Source: Streptomyces katrae (GTDB lineage: Bacteria; Actinomycetota; Actinomycetes; Streptomycetales; Streptomycetaceae). Taken from it: a stretch of 8,844 nt of DNA. The notes beneath the pieces were generated by a model. That model did not search any database. It saw only the letters and a list, made by a program, of their open reading frames with translations, and had not been told where the DNA came from. The stretch covers positions 1 through 8,844 of the forward strand of contig NZ_JZWV01000907.1 in assembly GCF_000966975.1 (NCBI RefSeq), written 5' to 3'. Position numbers and translations under genes: made by a program. Position 1 is the first letter of the stretch; every line of letters starts with the position of its first letter. Of the stretch, positions 1 to 6,648 are shown piece after piece.

Positions 1-10
1 CCGGACCCGG

Positions 11-495
11 TCAGGCGCCGTCGACGCGGTCGAGCAGCGCGCGGGCCTGAACCGTGCGGGGATGGTCCGCCCCGAAGGCCGCCAGGCACTCCTGGTAGCA
101 GGCCGAAGCCCGCGGACGGGCCTCGGCGGCACGGTCCAGCCCGAAGAGGGCCATGGCCTCGGTGAGAAGAGGGCCATGGCCTCGTTGAGGTCGACCAGCC
201 CGGTCTCCTGGGCACGCTCCGCCCGGGTGAAGGCACGGTCCAGCACACCGGCGCTCTTCGTCTCGGCGAGGGCCTCCTCGTGCCGCCCCTGGGCGCTCGC
301 CGCGAGGGCGGCGATGCTCACCGCCATCGGCACGGCCAGATCGTCCGGATGCCGCCCCACGGCCGCCGCCACGGAACGCGCCTCTGCCTCCGCCTCGGCA
401 TGACGCCCCGCCTCGTACAAGGCCCTGGCCCCCGCCAACAGGTCGTCCGCCCGCTGGGTGTTGTCGCGCCGGTCGCGCGACCGAAAGAATGCCAT
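11..495 (-). pseudogene. TPR-like protein, frameshifted by a 23-bp tandem duplication
   Basis: Reading from ATG at 495 gives an Ala/Glu-rich helical protein starting MAFFRSRDRRDN, with helix-turn-helix units such as LYEAGRHAEAEAEAR and QGRHEEALAETK, as in tetratricopeptide repeats. The frame runs to EAMALF and then turns to nonsense with no stop before the window edge. In the neighbouring frame the protein resumes with EAMALFGLDRAAEARPRAS and ends LLDRVDGA at TGA 11-13. The join lies in a 23-bp tandem duplication (144-189). Deleting one copy gives exactly 154 codons, a 153-residue protein. From memory, streptomycete TPR proteins of this kind are often nearly twice as long, so an internal deletion is also possible. 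No function is visible beyond a protein-protein interaction scaffold. It is the last gene of the minus-strand group, 102 bp after the nucleotidyltransferase. I am confident of the frameshift in this sequence, less so that it exists in the living strain. Confidence 0.6.
144..189. repeat. 23-bp imperfect tandem duplication in the TPR-like gene
   Basis: Copy one is 144-166 and copy two 167-189. They are identical except for g162 versus t185. On the coding strand the copies read LNEAMALF and LTEAMALF in different frames. Because 23 is not a multiple of three, the duplication shifts the reading frame. Confidence 0.9.
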
Positions 496-501
496 GGGCC
501 G

Positions 502-507
502 AGCATA
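502..507 (-). promoter_or_regulatory. Candidate -10 hexamer (TATGCT), possible leaderless start
   Basis: TATGCT lies on the minus strand six bases before the ATG at 495, and there is no Shine-Dalgarno. That spacing would put the transcription start at or next to the start codon, as in many actinobacterial leaderless genes. No convincing -35 is visible, so this is tentative. Confidence 0.3.
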
Positions 508-516
508 GGAACGCCA

Positions 517-590
517 CGCACGCCTGTTCGGGGAATGGAACAAAACCCCGGATCTCCCTCCGGCGCACGCAACTGCACAACAGGCGTACG
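517..590. repeat. 12-bp interrupted inverted repeat upstream of the TPR-like gene
   Basis: CGCACGCCTGTT at 517-528 and AACAGGCGTACG at 579-590 are inverted copies with one mismatch, separated by 50 bp. They fill the short gap between the nucleotidyltransferase stop and the TPR-like start. They could be paired operator half-sites or a weak hairpin. The loop is too long for a classical terminator. Confidence 0.45.
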
Positions 591-597
591 AAAAGCC

Positions 598-1368
598 TCA
601 GACGGCCCCCTGAGCCGCCAACTCCCGCGCCGCCTCCGCCAGATCCTTTGCCGTGTCGATCGCCCGCCAGTAGGCCCCCTGCGGCAGCGGAAAGCCCGCC
701 AGCCGCCGTTCCCGCGCCAGCCGCGGGAACGTCGTCCGCTCGTGATCCCCCAAATCCGGCAACAACGCCGCGAATTCGGGAGCGAACACGTACACCCCGG
801 CGTTGACCGGATAGGGCGACGGCGGCGCCTCCACGAAATCCAGGACCTGCCCGAACTCGTTCGTCTCCACCACCCCCCACGGAATCCGCGGCCGCGCCAG
901 CGCCAACGTCGCCACCGCCGCCCGCTCCGCATGGAACGCCGCCATCTCCCGCAACGGGAACCGCGTCCACACGTCCCCGTTCGCCGCGTACCACGCCCGG
1001 TCCGGATGCGGCAGGTGCCGGGCCGCGTACTTCAGCCCGCCCCCGCGCCCGAGCGGCTCCTCCTCCACCACCGTCGTCACCCGCAACGGCAGCACCGCCC
1101 CCGCCAGCCACTCCTGCAACACCCCCGCGAGGTGCCCGCACGAGACCACGACATCGGTCACCCCCTCAGCCGCCAGCCACGCCAACTGGTGCCCGATGAT
1201 CGGCAGCCCCGTCCCCGGGATCTCGACCATCGGCTTCGGCCGGTCGTCCGTATACGGCCGCAGCCGCGAACCCTGGCCCCCCGCCAGGACGACGGCCTGG
1301 ACGGGCGGGGCCGGGAACGCGGCCGCGCGGTCGGAGGATGATGCGGTCGGGGAAGGGGAGTCGCTCAT
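598..1368 (-). CDS. NDP-sugar nucleotidyltransferase family protein
   Basis: This 256-residue protein has the single-domain nucleotidyltransferase fold that joins a sugar 1-phosphate to an NTP, releasing pyrophosphate and forming an NDP-sugar in the cytoplasm. Residues 26-40 carry the signature VVLAGGQGSRLRPYT, followed by the PKP lysine (Lys45). PLGRGGGLK (105-113) matches the usual LGTAGAL loop. NGD (130-132) supplies the metal-binding Asp, VNAGVYVF (188-195) is the sugar-site NAG motif, and WRAIDT (234-239) matches the W-x-D-I-G-T element. The nearest relatives are mannose-1-phosphate guanylyltransferase, heptose-1-phosphate guanylyltransferase and MurU-like enzymes. Substrate cannot be read from sequence. 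I chose ATG 1368 rather than GTG 1464, because the extra N-terminal residues are non-conserved and would run back into the upstream gene. No C-terminal left-handed beta-helix is present. It starts 53 bp after the secreted-protein gene, so the two may be co-transcribed, although a separate TANNNT is present. Confidence 0.9.
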   Translation of the reverse strand: MSDSPSPTASSSDRAAAFPAPPVQAVVLAGGQGSRLRPYTDDRPKPMVEIPGTGLPIIGHQLAWLAAEGVTDVVVSCGHLAGVLQEWLAGAVLPLRVTTVVEEEPLGRGGGLKYAARHLPHPDRAWYAANGDVWTRFPLREMAAFHAERAAVATLALARPRIPWGVVETNEFGQVLDFVEAPPSPYPVNAGVYVFAPEFAALLPDLGDHERTTFPRLARERRLAGFPLPQGAYWRAIDTAKDLAEAARELAAQGAV

Positions 1369-1375
1369 GGCCGCC

Positions 1376-1381
1376 AGCGTA
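1376..1381 (-). promoter_or_regulatory. Candidate -10 hexamer (TACGCT) for the nucleotidyltransferase
   Basis: TACGCT lies seven bases before the ATG at 1368 and no ribosome-binding site is visible. This is the same spacing as at the neighbouring gene starts and fits a leaderless transcript. No -35 is recognisable. Confidence 0.3.
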
Positions 1382-1421
1382 GGGACGGCCACCGCCCCCG
1401 CGGGGGCGGCACGTCGGGCGG

Positions 1422-1887
1422 TCAGCCCATCGAGGCGACCCCGGAGGCGTACGAGGTGTCGCACACCGGACGCGAGTAGGACTGCGCCTTCGTCGGCCCG
1501 TACGCCTCGACGGCGGCCCGCCCCAGCGCCCGGGCGATGCCCATGCAGTGCTCGGCGAGCGACGGCCGCCCGTTCACCTGCTCCTGCAGGTGCCCGAGGA
1601 CCACACCGGGGTTCTCCCCCTGCTGCAGCTCGCTCAGCAGCTTGTCACGGAGCACGTCCTGCGCGGCACGCGGCTTCGCGGGCACGGAGACGTCCTCGGC
1701 GGAGGCGGTCAGGATCTGGGAGGGCGAGTTGTCCGCCCAGGGGACCATGGTGACCGCGAGGGTCCCGGACAGGACCCGGACGACGGGCAGGACCCGGGCG
1801 AGGGAACGGCCGATTCCCGGACAGGACCAGGACGACGGGCAGGACCAGGGCGAGGGAACGGCCGATTCGGCGGGCAGTGTGGGTCAC
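1422..1887 (-). pseudogene. Small secreted protein, signal peptide split by a 52-bp duplication
   Basis: From GTG 1887 the frame reads MTHTARRIGRSLALVLPVVL: a basic N-terminus followed by a hydrophobic core, typical of a Sec signal peptide or anchor. The frame is then broken by a 52-bp tandem duplication (1763-1866). The mature part continues in another frame: the region around VPWADNSPSQILTASAEDVS and a helical, Glu/Gln-rich segment (LLSELQQGENPG, LQEQVNGRPSLAEHC), ending at TAG or TGA near 1422. Removing one copy gives 138 codons, with the core running into LSGTLAVTMVPWAD. Two cysteines (in EHCMG and PVCDTS) could form a disulfide outside the cell. I recognise no domain. As written, translation could start only at internal ATG 1748, giving a 108-residue protein with no export signal and no ribosome-binding site. 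The next gene starts 53 bp downstream. Confidence 0.6.
1763..1866. repeat. 52-bp imperfect tandem duplication in a signal-peptide region
   Basis: Copies are 1763-1814 and 1815-1866, with two differences, both ccg versus cag. On the coding strand the 5' copy has two Leu codons (CTG) in the hydrophobic core. The 3' copy, which is in frame with the mature protein, has Arg codons (CGG) there. Length 52 shifts the frame by one. Confidence 0.9.
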
Positions 1888-1894
1888 GAGGGCG

Positions 1895-1900
1895 AGAGTA
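1895..1900 (-). promoter_or_regulatory. Candidate -10 hexamer (TACTCT) for the secreted-protein gene
   Basis: TACTCT sits seven bases before the GTG at 1887, with no Shine-Dalgarno between. This fits a leaderless start. A weak -35 (ATGTCG, 1920-1925) lies 19 bases upstream. I see no other feature in 1901-2037. Confidence 0.35.
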
Positions 1901-2037
1901 GCGCTCGGTGAGGATTTGGCGACATTTAGTCACCCGGTCGGGGGATGGTTCGACGTGGCTTTTCGATTTAAGGGTTGACGCGTGCGGCCGAATGGCCCGC
2001 TCTGCCGGGGTTCGTGGGAAACGCTACCCACAACTCC

Positions 2038-2076
2038 CGCGAGGGGGAGGCCCCTTCACGGAACCTCCCCCTCGCG
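2038..2076. terminator. Strong hairpin downstream of msiK
   Basis: A perfect 13-bp stem (CGCGAGGGGGAGG with its complement) encloses a 13-base loop, 19 bp past the msiK stop. There is no T-tract, as is common for streptomycete terminators. It could work for transcripts from either side. Confidence 0.75.
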
Positions 2077-2095
2077 TGCGCGTCAACGGCCCCTG

Positions 2096-3172
<1,077 letters not shown>

Positions 3173-3220
3173 GGTGATGCATCCCTTCTACCGGCAGGAA
3201 CGTGCCGGACGATCCGAGTG

Positions 3221-3236
3221 GAAGGTCTAGTCCAAT
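3221..3236. promoter_or_regulatory. DasR-like operator (dre) in the msiK leader
   Basis: The minus strand reads ATTGGACTAGACCTTC. It matches 11 of 16 positions of the DasR consensus as I know it (AGTGGTCTAGACCACT), including the GG-CTAG-CC core. It lies about 10-25 bases downstream of the predicted start point, a good position for repression. DasR responds to glucosamine-6-phosphate, which suits an ATPase that powers chitobiose uptake. The assignment is by consensus only. Confidence 0.55.
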
Positions 3237-3253
3237 ATTCAGGACTCGGCCCG

Positions 3254-3282
3254 ACGCTACCCGGTGCGGGGGGTTCTGTCAG
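3254..3282 (-). promoter_or_regulatory. msiK: Predicted msiK promoter (-35 CTGACA, -10 TAGCGT)
   Basis: CTGACA (3277-3282) and TAGCGT (3254-3259) on the minus strand are separated by exactly 17 bases. Each fits the vegetative streptomycete consensus with one or two differences. The start point would be near 3247, giving a leader of about 75 bases. A 5-bp inverted repeat (GTCAG, CAAT loop, CTGAC; 3278-3291) overlaps the -35 and could be a second regulator site. Confidence 0.5.
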
Positions 3283-3300
3283 CAATCTGACGGCCCGGAT

Positions 3301-3390
3301 GCCAGAGCAGTTGCCTTTTGGCCCGGGCGTGGCAGAGCAACGTTCTTTTGGCCGAGGCCGGCAGAGCGACGGCTTTGCGGCCGTAGCGCT
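3301..3390. repeat. Three diverged ~30-bp direct repeats upstream of the msiK promoter
   Basis: Units begin at 3301, 3331 and 3360. On the minus strand each has the form GGCC(A/G)(A/C)AA(A/G), a variable block, then GCTCTG(C/G)C, followed by a GC-rich linker. Spacing is 29-30 bp, near three helical turns. A poorer fourth likeness lies around 3410-3435 and a partial one near 3281-3299. The unit nearest tnpB (3364-3391) also forms a hairpin with GAGCG/CGCTC and ACGGC/GCCGT arms. They may be operator-like sites for msiK or duplicated ends of the adjacent element. Confidence 0.6.
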
Positions 3391-3600
3391 CCACGCCTCA
3401 CTGCCCTCACGAGCAGCGGTTCCTGCTTCGACGCCCGCCGCCGAGCCGGCGAGACCCTACGGGTCACACCTGGCCGGTCTTACACAGGCTCCACAGGCAT
3501 TGCGGCCGACGGCCCGTCGGTCCGTACTGCGCTTGACTTCGCTATGCGGCCGACACGAGGTTCACCAGCTCCGAAGCCCTGATCACACTTGGCGGCACGC
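3364..3600 (-). ncRNA. Candidate omega RNA (TnpB guide RNA) scaffold
   Basis: TnpB proteins use a guide RNA transcribed from the 3' end of their gene and the element's right end. This region overlaps the last ~60 bases of tnpB and its 3' flank. It holds blocks that I recall following actinobacterial tnpB genes: AATGCCTGTGGAG (minus strand of 3489-3501) and GAAGCAGGAACC (3418-3429), whose CCTG and CAGG could pair. Between them is a nested hairpin (3446-3477: CCGGC/GCCGG outside, GACCC/GGGTC around a 3-base loop). A final hairpin lies at 3364-3391. The usual conserved right-end sequence is not visible. If the scaffold ends at that hairpin, the guide would begin near 3363 on the minus strand. 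Boundaries are inferred. Confidence 0.4.
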
Positions 3601-4924
3601 GCCCGGGCGGCAGCGCCATCGCCACTGCCCAGTACAGCCGCAACCCCTCGTCCCGGAGGTTCACCGCCGCGTTCTCGTCCCGGTCGTGGAAGGTCCCGCA
3701 CTCCGCGCAGGTCCACTCGCGGACGGACACGTCGAGCTTCGGCCCCTTCGTGTGGCACGCGGAGCAGCGCCGGGTGGACGGGAAGAACCGGTCCACGACC
3801 ACCAGGGTCCGTCCGTACCAGGCGCACTTGTAGCGGAGCTGGCGTAGCAGCTCACCCCAGGCGGCATCGGTGATCGAGCGGTTCAGAGCCGCCTTGCGGC
3901 GCCTGTTCCTACCCTTGCCCGCACGCAGGATGCCGGTGATCGACAGGTCTTCCACCACGAGCACTTGGTTCTCGCGCACGAGGCGGGTGGTGAACTGGTC
4001 CAGCTGATCACGGCGCACGTCACCGATCGAGGCGTACACGCGGGCGATCCGCTCCCGCACCTTCCCTCGGTTCTTCGATCCCTTCGTCTTCCGGTGCAGG
4101 TCGCGCTGGAGGTTCGCGAGCCGCTTCCCGTACTTGGCGAGGAGGCGGGGGTGCGGGAGCTTCTCCCCGTCGTCCGTGGTCACCAGCGTCGCGACCCCGA
4201 GGTCGAGGCCCACGGCCTTGGGCTCCCGGCCCCCCGGTAGGAAGACCTCGGGGAGCGGAGCTATCACCTCCTCCACCAGGACGGAGAGGAAGAAGCGGCC
4301 GGCCCGGTCGCGGGTGACGGTCAGCTTCACCGGTAACTGTCCTGCGGGGAGCGCGCGCGACCAGCGGATGTCCAGTGGCGTCGTCTGCTTGGCAAGGGTG
4401 ACCGTGGCCGTACCCGGACACTCGGGGTCCTCGACCCACCGGAAGCCGGTGCGGACGTAGGTCGCCGAGTCCTTTGACCGGTGTCGGGACTTTCTCTTCG
4501 GATACTTCGCCGAACCTTTGAAGAACCGGGAGAAGGCCGCGTCCAGGTGCCGCAGGGACTGCTGGAGGACCGTGGACGAGGTCTCCTTCAGCCACGCGGT
4601 CTCCCGTCCGCGCTTCCAGCCGGTCAGGGCCCGGCAGGTCTCCGCGAAGCCCAGCGAGACCCGGTGCTTCTCCCAGGCCTCTTTCCGGAGGGCCAAGCCC
4701 TCGTTGTAGACCCAGCGGCAGGCGCCGAAGGTCTGGGTGAGCTGCGCCGCCTGGTCGGCGGTCGGGTAGAAGCGGAAGCGGTAGACGCGCTGCTGCGTGC
4801 CCGGCTCCCTGACCAGCCCTTTCAGGGGCGCGATCGCTCGCCCACGGTGTTTGGTCCGGTCGTCCACTCCGAGGAGTTCGCGCTTGATGCGCCAGGCTTC
4901 CTCTCCCGATATCCGGTTCGCCAT
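3542..4924 (-). CDS. tnpB: TnpB, RNA-guided endonuclease of an IS605/IS1341-type element
   Basis: This 460-residue TnpB belongs to the family ancestral to Cas12. It is an RNA-guided DNA nuclease that helps keep IS200/IS605 elements at the donor site. The helix-rich N-terminal part begins around RVYRFRFYPTADQA (46-59). RuvC-I is GLDLGVATL (Asp241), RuvC-II VVEDLSITG (Glu325), and RuvC-III HDRDENAAVNL (Asp414/Asp416). A zinc finger has two CxxC pairs (Cys387/390 and Cys406/409). All catalytic residues are present, so it looks active. I chose ATG 4924 over TTG 5008 because GGGAGGGG precedes it closely. Compared with ISDra2 TnpB (about 408 residues) it carries an extra ~44-residue N-terminal segment (SGEEAWRIKRELLGVDDR and following). 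No tnpA is adjacent, so mobility would need help in trans. A guide-RNA-like 3' flank follows. Confidence 0.93.
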   Translation of the reverse strand: MANRISGEEAWRIKRELLGVDDRTKHRGRAIAPLKGLVREPGTQQRVYRFRFYPTADQAAQLTQTFGACRWVYNEGLALRKEAWEKHRVSLGFAETCRALTGWKRGRETAWLKETSSTVLQQSLRHLDAAFSRFFKGSAKYPKRKSRHRSKDSATYVRTGFRWVEDPECPGTATVTLAKQTTPLDIRWSRALPAGQLPVKLTVTRDRAGRFFLSVLVEEVIAPLPEVFLPGGREPKAVGLDLGVATLVTTDDGEKLPHPRLLAKYGKRLANLQRDLHRKTKGSKNRGKVRERIARVYASIGDVRRDQLDQFTTRLVRENQVLVVEDLSITGILRAGKGRNRRRKAALNRSITDAAWGELLRQLRYKCAWYGRTLVVVDRFFPSTRRCSACHTKGPKLDVSVREWTCAECGTFHDRDENAAVNLRDEGLRLYWAVAMALPPGRVPPSVIRASELVNLVSAA

Positions 4925-5037
4925 CGCCCCTCCCGCGCCCTCATCTTCAGAACGGCACACCAGTACGTTCAACGAACGCTTGCGTGAGGGGTTACGGGCC
5001 CCGCCCAATGTGATGGCTTGGGGATTCTGGGGCTGTG

Positions 5038-5043
5038 TAGAGT
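5038..5043 (+). promoter_or_regulatory. Candidate -10 hexamer (TAGAGT) for tRNA-Thr
   Basis: TAGAGT lies 43 bases before the tRNA 5' end and fits the streptomycete -10 consensus. No good -35 is found at 16-19 bases upstream. The only TTG-like block (TTGGGG, 5018-5023) is 14 bases away, which is too close. Confidence 0.3.
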
Positions 5044-5086
5044 GTTGGCGGTTCCATGCGCGGCGGTGTCGCGGGTGGGAAGTTGT

Positions 5087-5162
5087 GCCGCCTTAGCTCA
5101 GTTGGTAGAGCACCGAACTTGTAATTCGAAGGTCGTCGGTTCGATTCCGACAGGCGGCTCCA
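5087..5162 (+). tRNA. tRNA-Thr (anticodon UGU)
   Basis: A complete 76-base cloverleaf is visible. The acceptor is GCCGCCT paired with AGGCGGC, the D stem GCTC/GAGC, the anticodon loop CTTGTAA (anticodon TGT), and the T arm GTCGG-TTCGATT-CCGAC. The discriminator is T and the terminal CCA is encoded. In the anticodon stem, four of five pairs form. The outermost pair (27:43) is a C-A mismatch. A 6-bp hairpin (GGTCAG/CTGACC, 5168-5186) follows in the trailer. There is no sign of a duplicated tRNA 3' end that would mark an integrated element. Confidence 0.95.
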
Positions 5163-5208
5163 TCCCAGGTCAGAGGCATACTGACCGAAGGGATTCGTAC
5201 AAAAGCGG

Positions 5209-5238
5209 AAGGCCCCGGGTGATCGCCCGGGGCCTTTT
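5209..5238. terminator. Rho-independent-type terminator between tRNA-Thr and the oxidoreductase gene
   Basis: An 11-bp perfect stem (AAGGCCCCGGG with its complement) closes a 6-base loop. It is followed by a short T run on the plus strand and preceded by an A-rich stretch. It can serve the tRNA (plus) and the convergent oxidoreductase gene, whose stop is 7 bp further on. Confidence 0.85.
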
Positions 5239-5245
5239 GCGTGTC

Positions 5246-6625
5246 TCAGGAGCGGCCCGAGATGTGGTTCGCGAGGCGGGCCAGGGGGGTCGTCTTCGGG
5301 GTGTGGGTTCTCGTTTCGTGGCGGTCGGCTTCGCGGTAGGCCGCGTAGAGGGCGTGGACGCCGAGCCAGCGGAAGGGTTCCGGTTCCCAGCGGCGGACGC
5401 GGTGGTGGACCCAGGGGAGGGCGGTCAGGTCGGTGGATTCGCCCAGGACCAGGTCGCGCAGGGTGCGGGCGGCGAGGTTGGCGGTGGCGACGCCCGAGCC
5501 GACGTAGCCGCCGGCCCAGCCGAGGCCCGTGGTGGCGTCCAGGGTGACGGTGGCGCACCAGTCGCGGGGGACGCCGAGTACGCCGGACCAGGCGTGGGTG
5601 ATCTCCGTGCCGGTGAGGACCGGGAAGAAGGAGAAGAGGAGCTCCCTGAGGGCGCTGATGGTGGCGGGCTGGGTGTGGCCGTCGTTGTCCGTGCGGGAGC
5701 CGAAGCGGTAGGGGACGCCGCGGCCGCCGATGGCGATGCGGTCGTCGGCGGTGCGCTGGGCGTACATGTAGGCGTGGGCCATGTCGCCGAGGAGGGGGGC
5801 GTCGGCCCAGTTGAGCTGTGACCAGACGGACGGGGGGAGGGGGGCCGTGACGATCATCGAGGAGTTCATGGGGAGCCAGGTGCGTTTCTGGCCCTTGAGG
5901 GAGGCGGTGAAGCCTTCGGTGCAGCGCAGGACGTAGGGGGCGCGGACGGTGCCGTAGGGGGTGACGGCGCGGCGCGGGGCGAGTTCGGTGACGGGGGTGG
6001 ACTCGTGGATGACGACCCCGAGGCGTTCGCAGGCGGTGGCGAGGCCGCGGAGGAGTTTGAGGGGGTGGATGCGGGCGCCGTGGGGGGTCCAGCTGGAGCC
6101 GACGGCGTCGGCGATGTCGATGCGGTTGCGGGTGGCGGTGGCGCCGTAGAGCTCGCGGTCGGTTTCGCCGAAGGTGAGTTCGGCGGTGTGGAAGGCCTTG
6201 AGGCGGGCGAGCTGGGCGGGGGTGCGGGCGACTTCGAGGACGCCGCCGCGGTGGATGTCGGCGTCGATGGATTCGGCGGCCGCCACGTCGATGACCTCGG
6301 TGACGGTGTCGTTCATGGCGTGCTGGAGGCGTTGGGCGGCCTGGTGGCCGTGGAGCCTGGCGTAGCGGTCGCGGCCGGCGATGCCGTTGTAGAGCCAGCC
6401 GCCGTTGCGGCCGGAGGCGCCGTAGCCGCAGAACTTCTGCTCCAGGACGGTGACGCGGAGGTCGGGGGCGGTGCGCTTGAGGTAGTAGGCGGTCCACAGG
6501 CCGGTGTAGCCGCCTCCGACGATGACCACGTCGGCGGTGGCGTCGGTGGTGAGGGGGGCGCGGGGTGGCTGGTGGGGGGAGGCGTCGCTCGCGTACCAGA
6601 AGGAGATGCCGCCGTTGATCGTCAT
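5246..6625 (-). CDS. FAD-dependent oxidoreductase, DAO/PuuB-like family
   Basis: This 459-residue flavoprotein resembles D-amino-acid oxidase-type enzymes, in particular gamma-glutamylputrescine oxidase (PuuB)-like members, which oxidise an amine using FAD and oxygen. The N-terminal dinucleotide-binding motif VVIVGGGYTGLWTAYYL (33-49) has the GxGxxG glycines (from Gly37), with Glu62 at the end of the second strand to bind ribose. GASGRNGGW (69-77) is the flavin-contact loop typical of this group. Near the C-terminus GLGWAGGYVGSGVATANLAA is the second FAD-binding segment. There is no signal peptide or membrane span, so it should be cytoplasmic. Substrate is not determined by the sequence. ATG 6625 starts the common SFWYASD N-terminus. 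No Shine-Dalgarno is visible (a C-rich stretch precedes it). It stands alone, divergent from the pentapeptide gene. Codons end mostly in C, unlike the G-ending nucleotidyltransferase gene. Confidence 0.88.
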   Translation of the reverse strand: MTINGGISFWYASDASPHQPPRAPLTTDATADVVIVGGGYTGLWTAYYLKRTAPDLRVTVLEQKFCGYGASGRNGGWLYNGIAGRDRYARLHGHQAAQRLQHAMNDTVTEVIDVAAAESIDADIHRGGVLEVARTPAQLARLKAFHTAELTFGETDRELYGATATRNRIDIADAVGSSWTPHGARIHPLKLLRGLATACERLGVVIHESTPVTELAPRRAVTPYGTVRAPYVLRCTEGFTASLKGQKRTWLPMNSSMIVTAPLPPSVWSQLNWADAPLLGDMAHAYMYAQRTADDRIAIGGRGVPYRFGSRTDNDGHTQPATISALRELLFSFFPVLTGTEITHAWSGVLGVPRDWCATVTLDATTGLGWAGGYVGSGVATANLAARTLRDLVLGESTDLTALPWVHHRVRRWEPEPFRWLGVHALYAAYREADRHETRTHTPKTTPLARLANHISGRS

Positions 6626-6648
6626 GGGGGAGTTGGTACCGGCGGTGT

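Larger units (their letters stand above)
3364..4990 (-). mobile_element. IS605/IS1341-type element carrying only tnpB (ends uncertain)
   Basis: The element holds tnpB without a TnpA transposase gene, the IS1341-like arrangement. A hairpin with a 5-bp stem and 3-base loop (CGTTC, AAC, GAACG; 4966-4978) lies upstream of tnpB, and another 5-bp/3-base hairpin (3453-3465) lies in the 3' flank. Such subterminal hairpins mark the ends of IS605-type elements. I cannot fix the exact cleavage sites or the target motif. It sits between msiK and tRNA-Thr. Confidence 0.5.

Noticed and set aside
1369..1464. Upstream GTG start for the nucleotidyltransferase (32 extra residues)
   Set aside because: The extension is Arg/Ala-rich, overlaps the end of the previous gene's frame, and precedes the conserved family N-terminus with no added motif.
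3301..3390. CRISPR array
   Set aside because: There are only three diverged units with no constant-length unique spacers and no cas genes. The repeat is the whole unit.
4925..5008. TTG start of tnpB at 5008
   Set aside because: ATG 4924 has a purine-rich ribosome-binding site, and the 28 extra residues show no family likeness and overlap the presumed left end.
5087..5162. tRNA-Thr as attachment site of an integrated element
   Set aside because: No second copy of the tRNA 3' end, integrase or excisionase gene is in the window. The nearby tnpB element does not use tRNA sites in that way.
5209..5238. Riboswitch or attenuator near the oxidoreductase gene
   Set aside because: The hairpin lies downstream of both the tRNA and the oxidoreductase gene and has the form of a plain terminator.
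4992..6497. Second minus-strand frame over the oxidoreductase gene
   Set aside because: The product is Arg/Pro/His-rich and crosses the terminator and tRNA. The other frame has a clear flavoprotein.
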